A stretch of 48,667 nucleotides of DNA from Agrobacterium salinitolerans (GTDB lineage: Bacteria; Pseudomonadota; Alphaproteobacteria; Rhizobiales; Rhizobiaceae): contig NZ_MRDH01000022.1 in the NCBI RefSeq assembly GCF_002008225.1, positions 1 through 48,667 on the forward strand. The letters run 5' to 3'. The notes under the pieces were generated by a model. The model made no database searches. It was not told where the DNA came from and saw only the letters and a program-made list of their open reading frames with translations. The position numbers and the translations under genes are program-made. This document shows positions 15,877 through 24,295 of this stretch, one piece after another; within the stretch, counting starts at the first letter, position 1; the number at the start of each line of letters is the position of its first letter.

Positions 15877-18800
15877 ATGGGCAGCGGGCATAGTTGGTGG
15901 AATGATGTTGCCCGTGGTGCGGCGTCGAGTTTTCACGCGATCCTGAAGACCGCATCGCTCTCTTTGGCGCTCGTCACTCTTTCGGTAACAGCAAGCCTGG
16001 CCCAGTCTGTATCGGTTACGGCCTCGCCAGCGACATTTAACGCCGAAGGGGACGTGATCCGTTTTGATTACGTTATCGACCCCGGTTCTTACACTATTAC
16101 GAGCATTAATCCCACCTCAACCTCGATCAAGGGTGCAAGTGTGTCCTGTCCGAGCCTTGGCGGTGGTCTCGAGTCCCCGAACAAGTTGACATGCACCGCA
16201 ACCTACTCTGTGGATTCCCTGGACGTCATGTCGGGGCAATTCTCTGATTTTGCGACTTTCACCGGTTCACGAATTGGCGGCAACAACAGCGTGACCATGA
16301 CAAGCAACACTGTGGTGGTCCGTGCTGCCGCGGGGGGACCTGTTATCATTTCGGTGACATCGTCACCAAACCCTTCCCAGCCCGGAGAGGAAGTAGCGGT
16401 CACCGCGACGGTTTCCTCAATGGGCTGTAACGCCGGCCAGTCGCCTCCAGGAAGTGTCACCATTTCGATCGGGTCGCAATCGGAAAGTTTCGGTCTGTCA
16501 CCCACGGCCCCGGTCAGTGCGGCGTCTTCAGCAACGTTTCGCACCTCCAGCCTCGCATCCGGCACCTATCCGATAAGCGCATCCTATTCGGGCGGCAGCG
16601 GTTGCAGCACGGGAACCGGTTCCGGCTCCAACCACACGGTGGAGACGAAACCGACCGTCACGATCAACCAGGCTGCAAGCCAGGCTGACCCGACGTCCCG
16701 TTCTCCAATCATGTTCGACGTCATTTTTGACAAACCCATTGTGGGCTTTTCTTCTGCAGACGTTCAGCTGGCCGGTACAGCCGGCGCCACTAGCGTCGCG
16801 ATAACGGGATCCGGCCCCAGTTACAGTATTGCGGTCTCTGGCATGAGCGGGGCAGGAACCGTCACGGCAACAATCCCGGCGGGGCGAGTAACCACACCGG
16901 CGGGACTCGCGAACGAGGCGTCTACGAGCACAGACAACACCGTCACATATGACCCGATAAAAGTCACGCCTGTCACGCTCTCGACGCCTGTTTACGATCA
17001 GCCCTACGGACCGATTACGCTGACCGCTGCTGGCGGTACAGGGCCGCACAGTTTTGCGGTATCGGCTGGCTCCTTGCCGACAGGATTGTCGCTGACGAGC
17101 AGCGGAGACTTGAGCGGTACCGCTACCCGGAGCGGGACGTTCGCCTTCACGGTGACGGCAACAGATTCGGCCGGCAGCACCGGGGAGCAATCCTATACTC
17201 TGGCGATCGCGGCGCCTGCCATCGAGATAAATCCAACCAGTCTTCCTGCGGCCACATACGATGTCGGCTATAATCAGACGTTGACTGCCTCAGGCGGCGC
17301 GCTCCCCCTCGTCTTTTCGGTGACCACCGGCTCTCTCCCACATGGCTTGACACTGTCGACCTCTGGCGTTCTCTCCGGCACACCTATAGTAGCAGAGAAT
17401 ACGAGCTTCACCATCACCGCGACAGATGCAAATGGCGAAACAGGCAGCCGGGCCTATTCCATCGGCGTGACCCCGACCATTCCCGATGCACCGACAGGCA
17501 TCTCCGCTACCGCTGGCGATACGCAGGCCTCGGTATCGTTTCAGCCTCCGCAGAGAACTGGCGGTACCTCTATTACGTCCTACACACTAACCACGAGCCC
17601 TCCGGATGTCGCACCTGTAACGGGCCAGAGCAGTCCAATCATTGTTAACGGCCTGACAAACGGCCAAAGCTACACGTTTACGGTGACAGCCGAAAACAGT
17701 GTGGGCTCGGGCTCTCCCTCAGCGGCATCAAACAGCGTTACGCCGCGTGCAACCCAGACAATCACCTTTCCCAATCCCGGCACGCAGACATTCGGTACAA
17801 CGCCCACGCTTTTAGCGACAAGCGATTCCGGCCTTACGCCTGTCTTCACATCCAGCACCACGACCGTATGCACGGTTACAACGACCGGCCTCCTTGCATT
17901 CGTGTCGACCGGAACGTGCACGATCAACGCGGACCAGCCAGGTAACGACGACTACCTTGCAGCCACTCAGGTCTCACGATCTTTTACGGTCAATCCAGCG
18001 GCGCCTATCGCAAACAATGTCTCGGTCACGATCCTTCCTGATTCGGCCAGCAACATTCTTCCTCTTGATGTGACGGGAGGCGCAGCGACGGCTGTCGCGG
18101 TGGCGACTGCACCGACACACGGTACGGCAATCGCAAACGGAACCACGATCAGCTATACGCCGGCGCAGGGTTATAGTGGCCAGGACAGCTTCACCTATAC
18201 CGCAACCAACGTCAGCGGCACGTCCGCGCCGGCAACGGTCAACATTCAGGTGACTGCAACGACACTGGTTTTCTCCCCTGCCCCGGGTCGGCTTGCAGAT
18301 GCTTTCACAGCGGTGCCCTACCACGAGACCATTTCGATTTCAGGGGGGCGCGCTCCCTATCAATATACGATTAGCGGTACGCTCCCGAACGGCCTGAACT
18401 TCAATACGGCGACGGGTGAAATCACCGGGACGGCAACGACGCCAGGCGTCTCAAGCTTCAGTGTCACAGCGCGAGACGCAGATAATGTCACGGCATCAGC
18501 AGTCTACAACATTGCAGTGCTGGCGCCGGCGCCGGTCGCAACTGACGGCGCAGTGACCGTGGCAGCCGACAGCAGCGGCAATCCTGTCCCGCTGAACCTG
18601 TCCGGTGGTCAGGCTGACACGATCATCGTTGTTGCAGGCCCATCGCACGGGACGGCAACGGTTACCGGTGTCGCGCTTACCTACAGCCCCGCCGGCGGCT
18701 ATTCCGGTCCCGACAGCATCACCTATACGGCGAGCAACTCTACCGGCAGTTCCACTGCAACGATTACTGTTACGGTAACGCCGCCGCCGGGCGCGCTTTC

Positions 18801-20367
18801 CCTGTCGCCTTCCGGCGGCGCGCTCAAAGACGCAATGGCCGGTGAAGCCTACAGCCAGGCGATTACGGCCTCCGGCGGCACCGCGCCGCTGATATACAGT
18901 CTTGCTGGCGGAACATTGCCGCGCGGCATGGTGCTGAACCTCTCGACCGGCGAACTGACAGGACCGCTCGAAACCGAGACTGAAGGCGATTACAGCTTCA
19001 CGGTCCAGGTTCGCGACACCCGCGGCAGCACCCTCTCAGCCGCCTATACGCTGAAGGTGACCCCACGCGAGGTTAATGTGGCAGACAGGGAAATTTCCGT
19101 TGCCCCCGGCGCCACGCCGCCCAATGTCAATCTGGCCGCAGGCGCAACCGGCGGCCCGTTTACCGCAGCGGACCTGACCTTCGTAAGTCCGCCAAATGCG
19201 GGCAGGGCAAGCATCGTCAATGGCGAGTTCGCACAGGCAAGCGGCCCGCAGGCAACCGGATTTTATCTGAAATTCATTCCGAACCCGGCGTTTTCCGGTC
19301 AGGCCCGGGTTGGTTTTCGCCTCACAAGCGCCCTTGGTTCATCCAATCAAGGCACCATCACCTACAAGTTGGGTTATGACGCCGCTCAGGTAGCAAATGA
19401 GATCAACGACCTAGTGCATGGTTTCGTCAGCACGAGACAGAACCTCATCGCCTCAACCGTCAAGATACCCGGCCTTCTGGAGCGCCGACAGATGGCCAAT
19501 GCAACGGAGGCCGTGACCTCCAGTGCGACACCGTCCGGTGAGGGAATGGTGTTTGGTTTCTCGACCAGCCTCGCCCAGATCGAAGCTGCGCGCAACAAGG
19601 CCGACGGCGTGACGGAGAGCAAACTGCCGGAATTCAATATCTGGCTCGACGGCACGTTCCTCGTCCACAATCGCGAGGAATCCGGCAGCAAGTGGGGCAG
19701 TTTCGCCATGATTTCGGCCGGCGCGGACTATCTGATTTCCGACAAAGCCCTGCTTGGTTTTTCCTTCCATTTCGACCGGATGACCGACCCCACTGATGGC
19801 GACAACGAACTGACCGGCAACGGATGGCTCGCCGGACCCAATGCGTCACTGGAAATCGCAAAGGGAATCTTCTGGAACAGCAGCCTTCTCTACGGTGGCT
19901 CCGCGAATGACATTGATACGCCCTTCTGGGACGGCTCTTTCGACACCACACGCTGGCTGTTCGACACATCGATTTCCGGACGCTTTGATATCGATGACGT
20001 CACGACCTTCACGCCAAAACTCCGCGGTGTCTATTTTTCCGAGACAGTTGACGATTACGCCGTGGCCAATGGCGCCGGCGATAGGATAGATCTCGAGGGT
20101 TTCCGGGAAGAACAGCTGCGCGTCAGCCTCGGCGCGGAGGTCGCCCGTCAGGTGGCGCTTGAGAACGGCTCGATCGTCACGCCGAAATTCGGCGGTACGG
20201 TCGGTGTTTCAGGTCTCGACGGAACCGGCGCGTTTGGCTCCATCACAACCGGCGTTTCCATGGAGACGGTGGAAAATTGGTCAGTTGATGCAGCACTGCT
20301 TATCAACTTCGAGGGTGATGGGGAAACATCGGCCGGCGCAAAACTTGGAGTCAGCAAAAAGTTCTAG
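15877..20367 (+). CDS. Autotransporter adhesin with Ig-like/fibronectin III passenger
   Basis: The 1496-residue protein starts at ATG 15877, 3 bp after a G-run. The long signal peptide ends SLAQS near residue 43. The passenger is a chain of immunoglobulin-like units, not a beta-helix: Ig-like modules to about 360, putative Ig (He_PIG) repeats at about 362-535 (PTGLSLTSSGDLSGTAT, PHGLTLSTSGVLSGTP), fibronectin III at about 538-625, an MBG-like unit to about 708, then alternating cadherin-like (PTHGTAIANGTTISYTPA) and He_PIG units to about 1065. A linker leads to the C-terminal autotransporter barrel (about 1235-1496, ending GVSKKF). Its likely role is cell-surface adhesion. It is monocistronic; 194 bp separate it from sodB. 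The barrel assignment rests on position, the strand pattern and the final phenylalanine. Confidence 0.85.
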   Translation: MGSGHSWWNDVARGAASSFHAILKTASLSLALVTLSVTASLAQSVSVTASPATFNAEGDVIRFDYVIDPGSYTITSINPTSTSIKGASVSCPSLGGGLESPNKLTCTATYSVDSLDVMSGQFSDFATFTGSRIGGNNSVTMTSNTVVVRAAAGGPVIISVTSSPNPSQPGEEVAVTATVSSMGCNAGQSPPGSVTISIGSQSESFGLSPTAPVSAASSATFRTSSLASGTYPISASYSGGSGCSTGTGSGSNHTVETKPTVTINQAASQADPTSRSPIMFDVIFDKPIVGFSSADVQLAGTAGATSVAITGSGPSYSIAVSGMSGAGTVTATIPAGRVTTPAGLANEASTSTDNTVTYDPIKVTPVTLSTPVYDQPYGPITLTAAGGTGPHSFAVSAGSLPTGLSLTSSGDLSGTATRSGTFAFTVTATDSAGSTGEQSYTLAIAAPAIEINPTSLPAATYDVGYNQTLTASGGALPLVFSVTTGSLPHGLTLSTSGVLSGTPIVAENTSFTITATDANGETGSRAYSIGVTPTIPDAPTGISATAGDTQASVSFQPPQRTGGTSITSYTLTTSPPDVAPVTGQSSPIIVNGLTNGQSYTFTVTAENSVGSGSPSAASNSVTPRATQTITFPNPGTQTFGTTPTLLATSDSGLTPVFTSSTTTVCTVTTTGLLAFVSTGTCTINADQPGNDDYLAATQVSRSFTVNPAAPIANNVSVTILPDSASNILPLDVTGGAATAVAVATAPTHGTAIANGTTISYTPAQGYSGQDSFTYTATNVSGTSAPATVNIQVTATTLVFSPAPGRLADAFTAVPYHETISISGGRAPYQYTISGTLPNGLNFNTATGEITGTATTPGVSSFSVTARDADNVTASAVYNIAVLAPAPVATDGAVTVAADSSGNPVPLNLSGGQADTIIVVAGPSHGTATVTGVALTYSPAGGYSGPDSITYTASNSTGSSTATITVTVTPPPGALSLSPSGGALKDAMAGEAYSQAITASGGTAPLIYSLAGGTLPRGMVLNLSTGELTGPLETETEGDYSFTVQVRDTRGSTLSAAYTLKVTPREVNVADREISVAPGATPPNVNLAAGATGGPFTAADLTFVSPPNAGRASIVNGEFAQASGPQATGFYLKFIPNPAFSGQARVGFRLTSALGSSNQGTITYKLGYDAAQVANEINDLVHGFVSTRQNLIASTVKIPGLLERRQMANATEAVTSSATPSGEGMVFGFSTSLAQIEAARNKADGVTESKLPEFNIWLDGTFLVHNREESGSKWGSFAMISAGADYLISDKALLGFSFHFDRMTDPTDGDNELTGNGWLAGPNASLEIAKGIFWNSSLLYGGSANDIDTPFWDGSFDTTRWLFDTSISGRFDIDDVTTFTPKLRGVYFSETVDDYAVANGAGDRIDLEGFREEQLRVSLGAEVARQVALENGSIVTPKFGGTVGVSGLDGTGAFGSITTGVSMETVENWSVDAALLINFEGDGETSAGAKLGVSKKF

Positions 20368-20464
20368 GCCGCGAAACCCAAGGCAAACCAAAGCCGCCGC
20401 CCGCGGGCTGGAATGACGAAACCTTCCCGACGGCGCACCTCTCTCGGCAGCGCCAAAAAACTGC

Positions 20465-20495
20465 TTGACCTCAACCATGGTTGAAGTTCTAGACA
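20465..20495 (+). promoter_or_regulatory. SoxR-type promoter of the sodB operon
   Basis: The -35 element TTGACC (20465-20470) and the -10-like TAGACA (20490-20495) are separated by 19 bp, the overlong spacing typical of MerR-family activated promoters. Between them lies CCTCAACCATGGTTGAAG (20469-20486), an 18-bp dyad with 8 of 9 pairs matching, very close to known SoxR boxes (CCTCAAG...CTTGAGG). SoxR in Agrobacterium tumefaciens is known to activate a superoxide-inducible sodB gene. The soxR gene itself is not in this window. Confidence 0.8.
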
Positions 20496-20561
20496 TATTG
20501 TCACCTTGTTTTCGCAAGGCTTTTTACATGCTCTTGAGCAAACAGTGACAAAGGAACACCC

Positions 20562-21161
20562 ATGGCTTTCCAGCTTCCCGACCTCCCCTACGCCCATGAT
20601 GCGCTTGCCCACGCGGGCATGTCCGAGGAGACGCTGAAGTTCCATCACGATCTTCACCACAAGGCTTATGTCGATAATCTCAACAAGGCGATATCAGGCA
20701 CCGAATGGGAAAACAGCAGCCTCGAAGAGATCGTCCGTGGCACCTATGAGAAGGGTGCGGTGGCACAATCCGGCATCTTCAACAATGCCTCCCAGCACTG
20801 GAACCACAATCTGTTCTGGGAAATCATGGGCCCGGAAAACCATGCGATCCCCAAGGAACTGGAAGAGGCCTTGACGCAGTCCTTCGGCTCGGTCGCGCTG
20901 TTCAAGCAGAATTTCGCCCTTGCCGGCGCCTCGCAATTCGGTTCGGGCTGGGCGTGGCTGGTGGTGGATACCGACGGTTCGCTGAAGATCACACGTACCG
21001 AAAACGGGGTCAATCCGCTCTGCTTCGGGCAAAAGGCCCTTCTTGGCTGCGATGTGTGGGAACACAGCTATTATATCGATTTCCGCAACAAACGCCCCGC
21101 TTACCTTGAAAACTTCCTCGACAAACTGGTGAACTGGCAGGCGGTCGCGGCCCGCCTTTAA
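20562..21161 (+). CDS. sodB: Iron superoxide dismutase
   Basis: The 199-residue protein matches Fe/Mn superoxide dismutases over its whole length. Metal ligands can be placed: His28 (LKFHHDLHHKAYVDNLN), the second His in NNASQHWNHNLFW, and Asp and His in DVWEHSYYIDF. AQSGIFNNASQHWNH and the short form favour the iron type. It converts superoxide to hydrogen peroxide and oxygen in the cytoplasm. AAAGGAACACCC precedes ATG 20562, giving a good ribosome site. It is the first gene after a SoxR-type promoter, with a ferredoxin and a flavin reductase downstream, so it is probably induced by redox-cycling drugs. It corresponds in context to the SoxR-controlled sodBII described in A. tumefaciens, though identity with it is an inference. 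Confidence 0.95.
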   Translation: MAFQLPDLPYAHDALAHAGMSEETLKFHHDLHHKAYVDNLNKAISGTEWENSSLEEIVRGTYEKGAVAQSGIFNNASQHWNHNLFWEIMGPENHAIPKELEEALTQSFGSVALFKQNFALAGASQFGSGWAWLVVDTDGSLKITRTENGVNPLCFGQKALLGCDVWEHSYYIDFRNKRPAYLENFLDKLVNWQAVAARL

Positions 21162-21174
21162 TTTGAGCCCCACC

Positions 21175-21246
21175 GATCCGGCCGGTCCCGCTGCCCTTGA
21201 GCGGCCCGCCGGATCAGGCGCAGCCGGACAGCCGCCGTCCGGCTGC
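21175..21246 (+). other. Two stem-loops between sodB and fdxA
   Basis: The first stem pairs GATCCGGC (21175-21182) with GCCGGATC (21208-21215) and has an inner stem CCGCT/AGCGG. The second pairs GCAGCCGGAC (21220-21229) with GTCCGGCTGC (21237-21246), a perfect 10-bp stem with a 7-base loop. Neither is followed by a T-run, so they fit RNA processing or 3'-end protection of sodB mRNA, with partial read-through, better than full termination. Confidence 0.5.
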
Positions 21247-21266
21247 AACTCTCTTCGAGCATTCCC

Positions 21267-21602
21267 ATGCCCTATGTCGTCACCGAAAACTGCATCGCCT
21301 GCAAATACATGGACTGCGTGGAAGTCTGTCCTGTCGAATGTTTCTATGAAGGCGAGAACATGCTCGTCATTCACCCGGACCAATGTATCGACTGCGGGAT
21401 ATGTGAGCGCGAATGTCCCGCCGCAGCGATCCGGCCGGATACCGAAGCCGGACTGCATGCATGGCTCGACCTCAATCGCCATTATTCCGGCATCTGGCCA
21501 AGAGTACACCAGAAAAAGTCACCGCCAGACAATGCCGACATCATGAATGGCGCAGCCGCGAAAATGTCCATCTTTTCGAAAAATCCAGGAGCGGGCGGGT
21601 AG
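21267..21602 (+). CDS. fdxA: 7Fe ferredoxin FdxA
   Basis: The 111-residue protein carries two cysteine clusters, [18 protein letters not shown] and [16 protein letters not shown], in the order seen in FdxA proteins with one 3Fe-4S and one 4Fe-4S centre. [21 protein letters not shown] is nearly the family consensus. It transfers single electrons in the cytoplasm. It lies 105 bp after sodB and 11 bp before the flavin reductase, so these are likely one superoxide-response transcript. The ferredoxin could pass electrons from the reductase, for example to re-reduce SoxR or damaged iron-sulfur proteins; this is an inference. The Shine-Dalgarno is weak (CGAGC 8 bp before ATG). The C-terminal 15 residues after MNGAAAKMS are poorly conserved in type. 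Confidence 0.93.
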   Translation: MPYVVTENCIACKYMDCVEVCPVECFYEGENMLVIHPDQCIDCGICERECPAAAIRPDTEAGLHAWLDLNRHYSGIWPRVHQKKSPPDNADIMNGAAAKMSIFSKNPGAGG

Positions 21603-21613
21603 CCCGGCACATC

Positions 21614-22189
21614 ATGTCTCACAATCTCAGGCTGATCGATGGCGGTGCGGTTAATCATGCGCATATTCCGCTGAAGTCGTGCTCTTCTCCGACGATCTCC
21701 CCGCGTGAATTCAAGGATGTAATGGCCGGCCTCGCCTTCACCGTGGCGGTGGCTGCGGCTTCCAAGGCCGGTGAACGGATCGGGCGCACAATCACATCCT
21801 TCATGCCGCTCAGCGCAGAACCGCCGCTTTTGATCATCTCCATCGACGCCAGCAGCCGCATGGTCGATCTCATCGCAGCGAGCCGACGCTTCTCCGTTGC
21901 GGCGCTCGCCAGAGGGCAGGAGGAGATTGCCGACGTGTTTGCGGGCAAGGGAAATCACCCGGACCGGTTCAGCATCGGAGACTGGGATGTCTGGCCGTCA
22001 GGAAGCCCCAGACTTGCCGATGCGCTTCTGTCAATGGATTGCGAACTTGTCGGTTCCATCGATGCCGCAGACCACATCCTGTTCGTGGGCGCCATAACCG
22101 AAGCAATGTCCGGTCCCTTGCGCAAATCCCTGCTCTGGAGCGAACGCGCCTATACCGGCACGGCCGCTCCTCGCGCACGCCAAACTTGA
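21614..22189 (+). CDS. Flavin reductase-like FMN-binding protein
   Basis: The product has 191 residues from ATG 21614; the frame stays open further upstream, but that part overlaps fdxA and is not used. The fold marks of the flavin reductase-like family (split-barrel FMN-binding) are present: FKDVMAGLAFTVAVAAA, ITSFMPLSAEPPLLIISIDASSRMVDLI and FSVAALARGQEEIADVFAGKG, followed by LLSMDCELVGSIDAADHILFVGAI. Such proteins reduce FMN or FAD with NAD(P)H and supply free reduced flavin. With sodB and fdxA upstream, an antioxidant electron supply role is likely. The usual asparagine/serine in the FMN loop (T-S-F) is retained. No terminator could be identified after the stop. Confidence 0.82.
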   Translation: MSHNLRLIDGGAVNHAHIPLKSCSSPTISPREFKDVMAGLAFTVAVAAASKAGERIGRTITSFMPLSAEPPLLIISIDASSRMVDLIAASRRFSVAALARGQEEIADVFAGKGNHPDRFSIGDWDVWPSGSPRLADALLSMDCELVGSIDAADHILFVGAITEAMSGPLRKSLLWSERAYTGTAAPRARQT

Positions 22190-22306
22190 ATGTAAATCGT
22201 TTGTTCGGAATCAATTCGGTTGGCGCAACTATTGCTCTTTCTTGTCTCCAAGGTGATAGTTCAGTTTGGATGTATAAACTATAGGCAGACATTCTGAAGA
22301 GCAGCA

Positions 22307-22646
22307 TTGGAGCCGTTGTCCTTGCACATCGACCGGACAATTATCGACGCGATCTTCTGCGGTCGGTTGCGACCTGAAATGCGGCTCGGCGAACAGAAAC
22401 CGACGACCTTGTTTAATGTGTCACGCACGGTCGTCCGGCAATCTCTGACACGACTGCAGTCCCGCGGCCTGGTTACGGCGCGACGCGGCACGCGCGTGCG
22501 TCATGATCACCCACATCAGCGATATCGAAACCCAGATGACGTCGCGCATCAAGCACACGCCGCAACTCCATCTTCGGGAGGCATTCCAGATACGCCCCCG
22601 AAAACCTGACGTCATCGGCCGGACGAAAGCGACGGCTAAGGCATAG
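22307..22646 (+). pseudogene. GntR-family regulator with internal deletion
   Basis: From TTG 22307 the frame encodes a GntR winged helix: IIDAIFCGRLRPEMRLGEQK, then NVSRTVVRQSLTRLQSRGLVTARRGTR. Directly afterwards, where the FCD effector domain should start, the frame changes. In the next frame (from about 22503) MITHISDIETQMTSRIKHTP to the TAG at 22644-22646 reads like the extreme C-terminus of an FCD-type GntR protein. About 130-150 codons are therefore missing and the frame is shifted. A product of 100 residues with an intact DNA-binding domain but no ligand domain could still be made. It precedes the symporter gene by 41 bp, so it was probably its regulator. Confidence 0.72.
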
Positions 22647-22687
22647 CAGACAACTTTAGTGCAACCGCGAGAACAGGAGAGACTGGC

Positions 22688-24136
22688 ATGACGTCGATCA
22701 TAGGATTTCTCAATACGTTTTTTTGGGGCTATGTTCTCATCTACGGATTGCTGGCTGTAGGCGTGTTCTTCACATTTCGCCTGGGCTTCCTGCAGATACG
22801 TCATTTTCCGGAGTTTATCCGCGTCGTCATGCGTGCGCCTGAGACGGATTCAGCTGGCATCACGCCGTTCCAGGCGCTTTGCACCAGCCTCGCCTCGCGG
22901 GTCGGCACAGGTAATCTGGCGGGCGTTGCGGTTGCAATGACGCTGGGCGGGCCAGGCGCTCTTTTCTGGATGTGGTTGGTGGCAGCACTGGGCATGGCAA
23001 CAGCCTACGCCGAAAGCACGCTGGCGCAATTGTTCAAGGTTCGCGGGCAAAGCGGCGAGTATCGCGGCGGCCCAGCATTTTATATCGCTCGCGGCCTGAA
23101 CGCCCCCTGGGCAGCGACAATCTTCGCGGTATGCCTGCTCCTGGTTTTTGGCCTCGTGTTCAACGCGGTGCAGGCAAATTCGATCGCCGAGGCGATGAAT
23201 GGCGCATTTGGGGTACCCAAGCTTGCCGTTGGTGTCGTGATTGCCATCATTTCCGGTGTGGTCATTTTTGGCGGGATCAAGCAGATCGCACGTTGCGCAG
23301 AATATGTAGTCCCCTTCATGGCGGTCGCCTATCTCGGCGTTGCTTTGTACGTTCTGATCGTCAACATCGCGGATGTGCCCGCGGCATTCATGCTTATCAT
23401 TAAGAGCGCGTTCGGCTTCGAACAGGCAGTTGGCGGCATTGCCGGCGCAATGCTGAACGGCGTCAAGCGTGGCCTCTTCTCAAACGAGGCCGGCATGGGC
23501 TCGGCGCCGAACATTGCCGCAGCTGCCACACCCAATCCACATCACCCCTCCTCGCAAGGCATGGTGCAGGCGCTTGGCGTCTTCATCGATACGCTATTGA
23601 TCTGCACCGCAACAGGGCTGATGATCGTGTTGTCCGGGGTGCTTGTGCCGGGCGGCGAGTTGACCGGTACGCCACTAACCCAGGCTGCCTTGACTGCCCA
23701 TATCGGCGGTGCAGGGCATTACTTCATTGCGATCGCGATCTTCTTCTTCGCCTGGACTTCGGTGCTCGGCAACTATTCCTATGCCGAGAATGCTCTGGTC
23801 TATCTTGGATTGGACAACAAGATCGGTTTGACGTCAGCGCGTATCGGCCTGCTGTTGATGGTACTCTGGGGGTCTTACGAAAGTGCCATCACGGTCTTTG
23901 ACGCTGCCGACGCATCGATGGGCCTGATGGCATCCATCAACCTCGTCGCGATTTGTCTTCTGTCGCCACTGGTCGTCAAATTGACACGCGACTACTTCGA
24001 ACAGAAACAGTCCAAGAACCCGGTCTTTGATCCACATAAGTATCCGGAACTCTCCGGGAAGATCGATGCCGAAATCTGGCACGAGGTCTCCTCATCCCCG
24101 ATTGCAGAGGTAGGGGTGACCCCGGCCAAAGCTTGA
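22688..24136 (+). CDS. Sodium:alanine/glycine symporter (AGCS family)
   Basis: The 482-residue inner-membrane protein has about 10-12 hydrophobic segments. Family signatures are TSLASRVGTGNLAGVAVAMTLGGPGALFWMW, RGGPAFYIARGL and GLFSNEAGMGSAPNIAAAA. It imports small neutral amino acids such as alanine or glycine with Na+. CAGGAGAGACTGGC precedes ATG 22688, a strong ribosome site. The C-terminal tail (about 45 residues after the last membrane span, FDPHKYPELSGKIDAEIWHEV) is soluble. The decayed GntR gene upstream suggests that control of the transporter was lost or changed. It is convergent with the PAP2 phosphatase gene. Confidence 0.93.
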   Translation: MTSIIGFLNTFFWGYVLIYGLLAVGVFFTFRLGFLQIRHFPEFIRVVMRAPETDSAGITPFQALCTSLASRVGTGNLAGVAVAMTLGGPGALFWMWLVAALGMATAYAESTLAQLFKVRGQSGEYRGGPAFYIARGLNAPWAATIFAVCLLLVFGLVFNAVQANSIAEAMNGAFGVPKLAVGVVIAIISGVVIFGGIKQIARCAEYVVPFMAVAYLGVALYVLIVNIADVPAAFMLIIKSAFGFEQAVGGIAGAMLNGVKRGLFSNEAGMGSAPNIAAAATPNPHHPSSQGMVQALGVFIDTLLICTATGLMIVLSGVLVPGGELTGTPLTQAALTAHIGGAGHYFIAIAIFFFAWTSVLGNYSYAENALVYLGLDNKIGLTSARIGLLLMVLWGSYESAITVFDAADASMGLMASINLVAICLLSPLVVKLTRDYFEQKQSKNPVFDPHKYPELSGKIDAEIWHEVSSSPIAEVGVTPAKA

Positions 24137-24252
24137 TAGCTTCGCGTTCGGGCGATCCGTCCGCAATTTGGAACCGCTCTGCAGCCGCTCCGGGTTTGCT
24201 ATTTCCTGTAGGGAGGCCAATTAGCCTACGGCACCTAAAGTCAAGAGCGAGC

Positions 24253-24275
24253 GGCGCGGCTGCGCATGCCGCGCC
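24253..24275. terminator. Possible terminator between the symporter and PAP2 genes
   Basis: GGCGCGGC (24253-24260) pairs with GCCGCGCC (24268-24275) around a 7-base loop in the 159-bp gap between two convergent genes. Only a weak, interrupted T-stretch (ATATTTT) follows on the plus strand, so efficiency is uncertain. Confidence 0.4.
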
Positions 24276-24295
24276 CAACCATATTTTGCGTAGGC

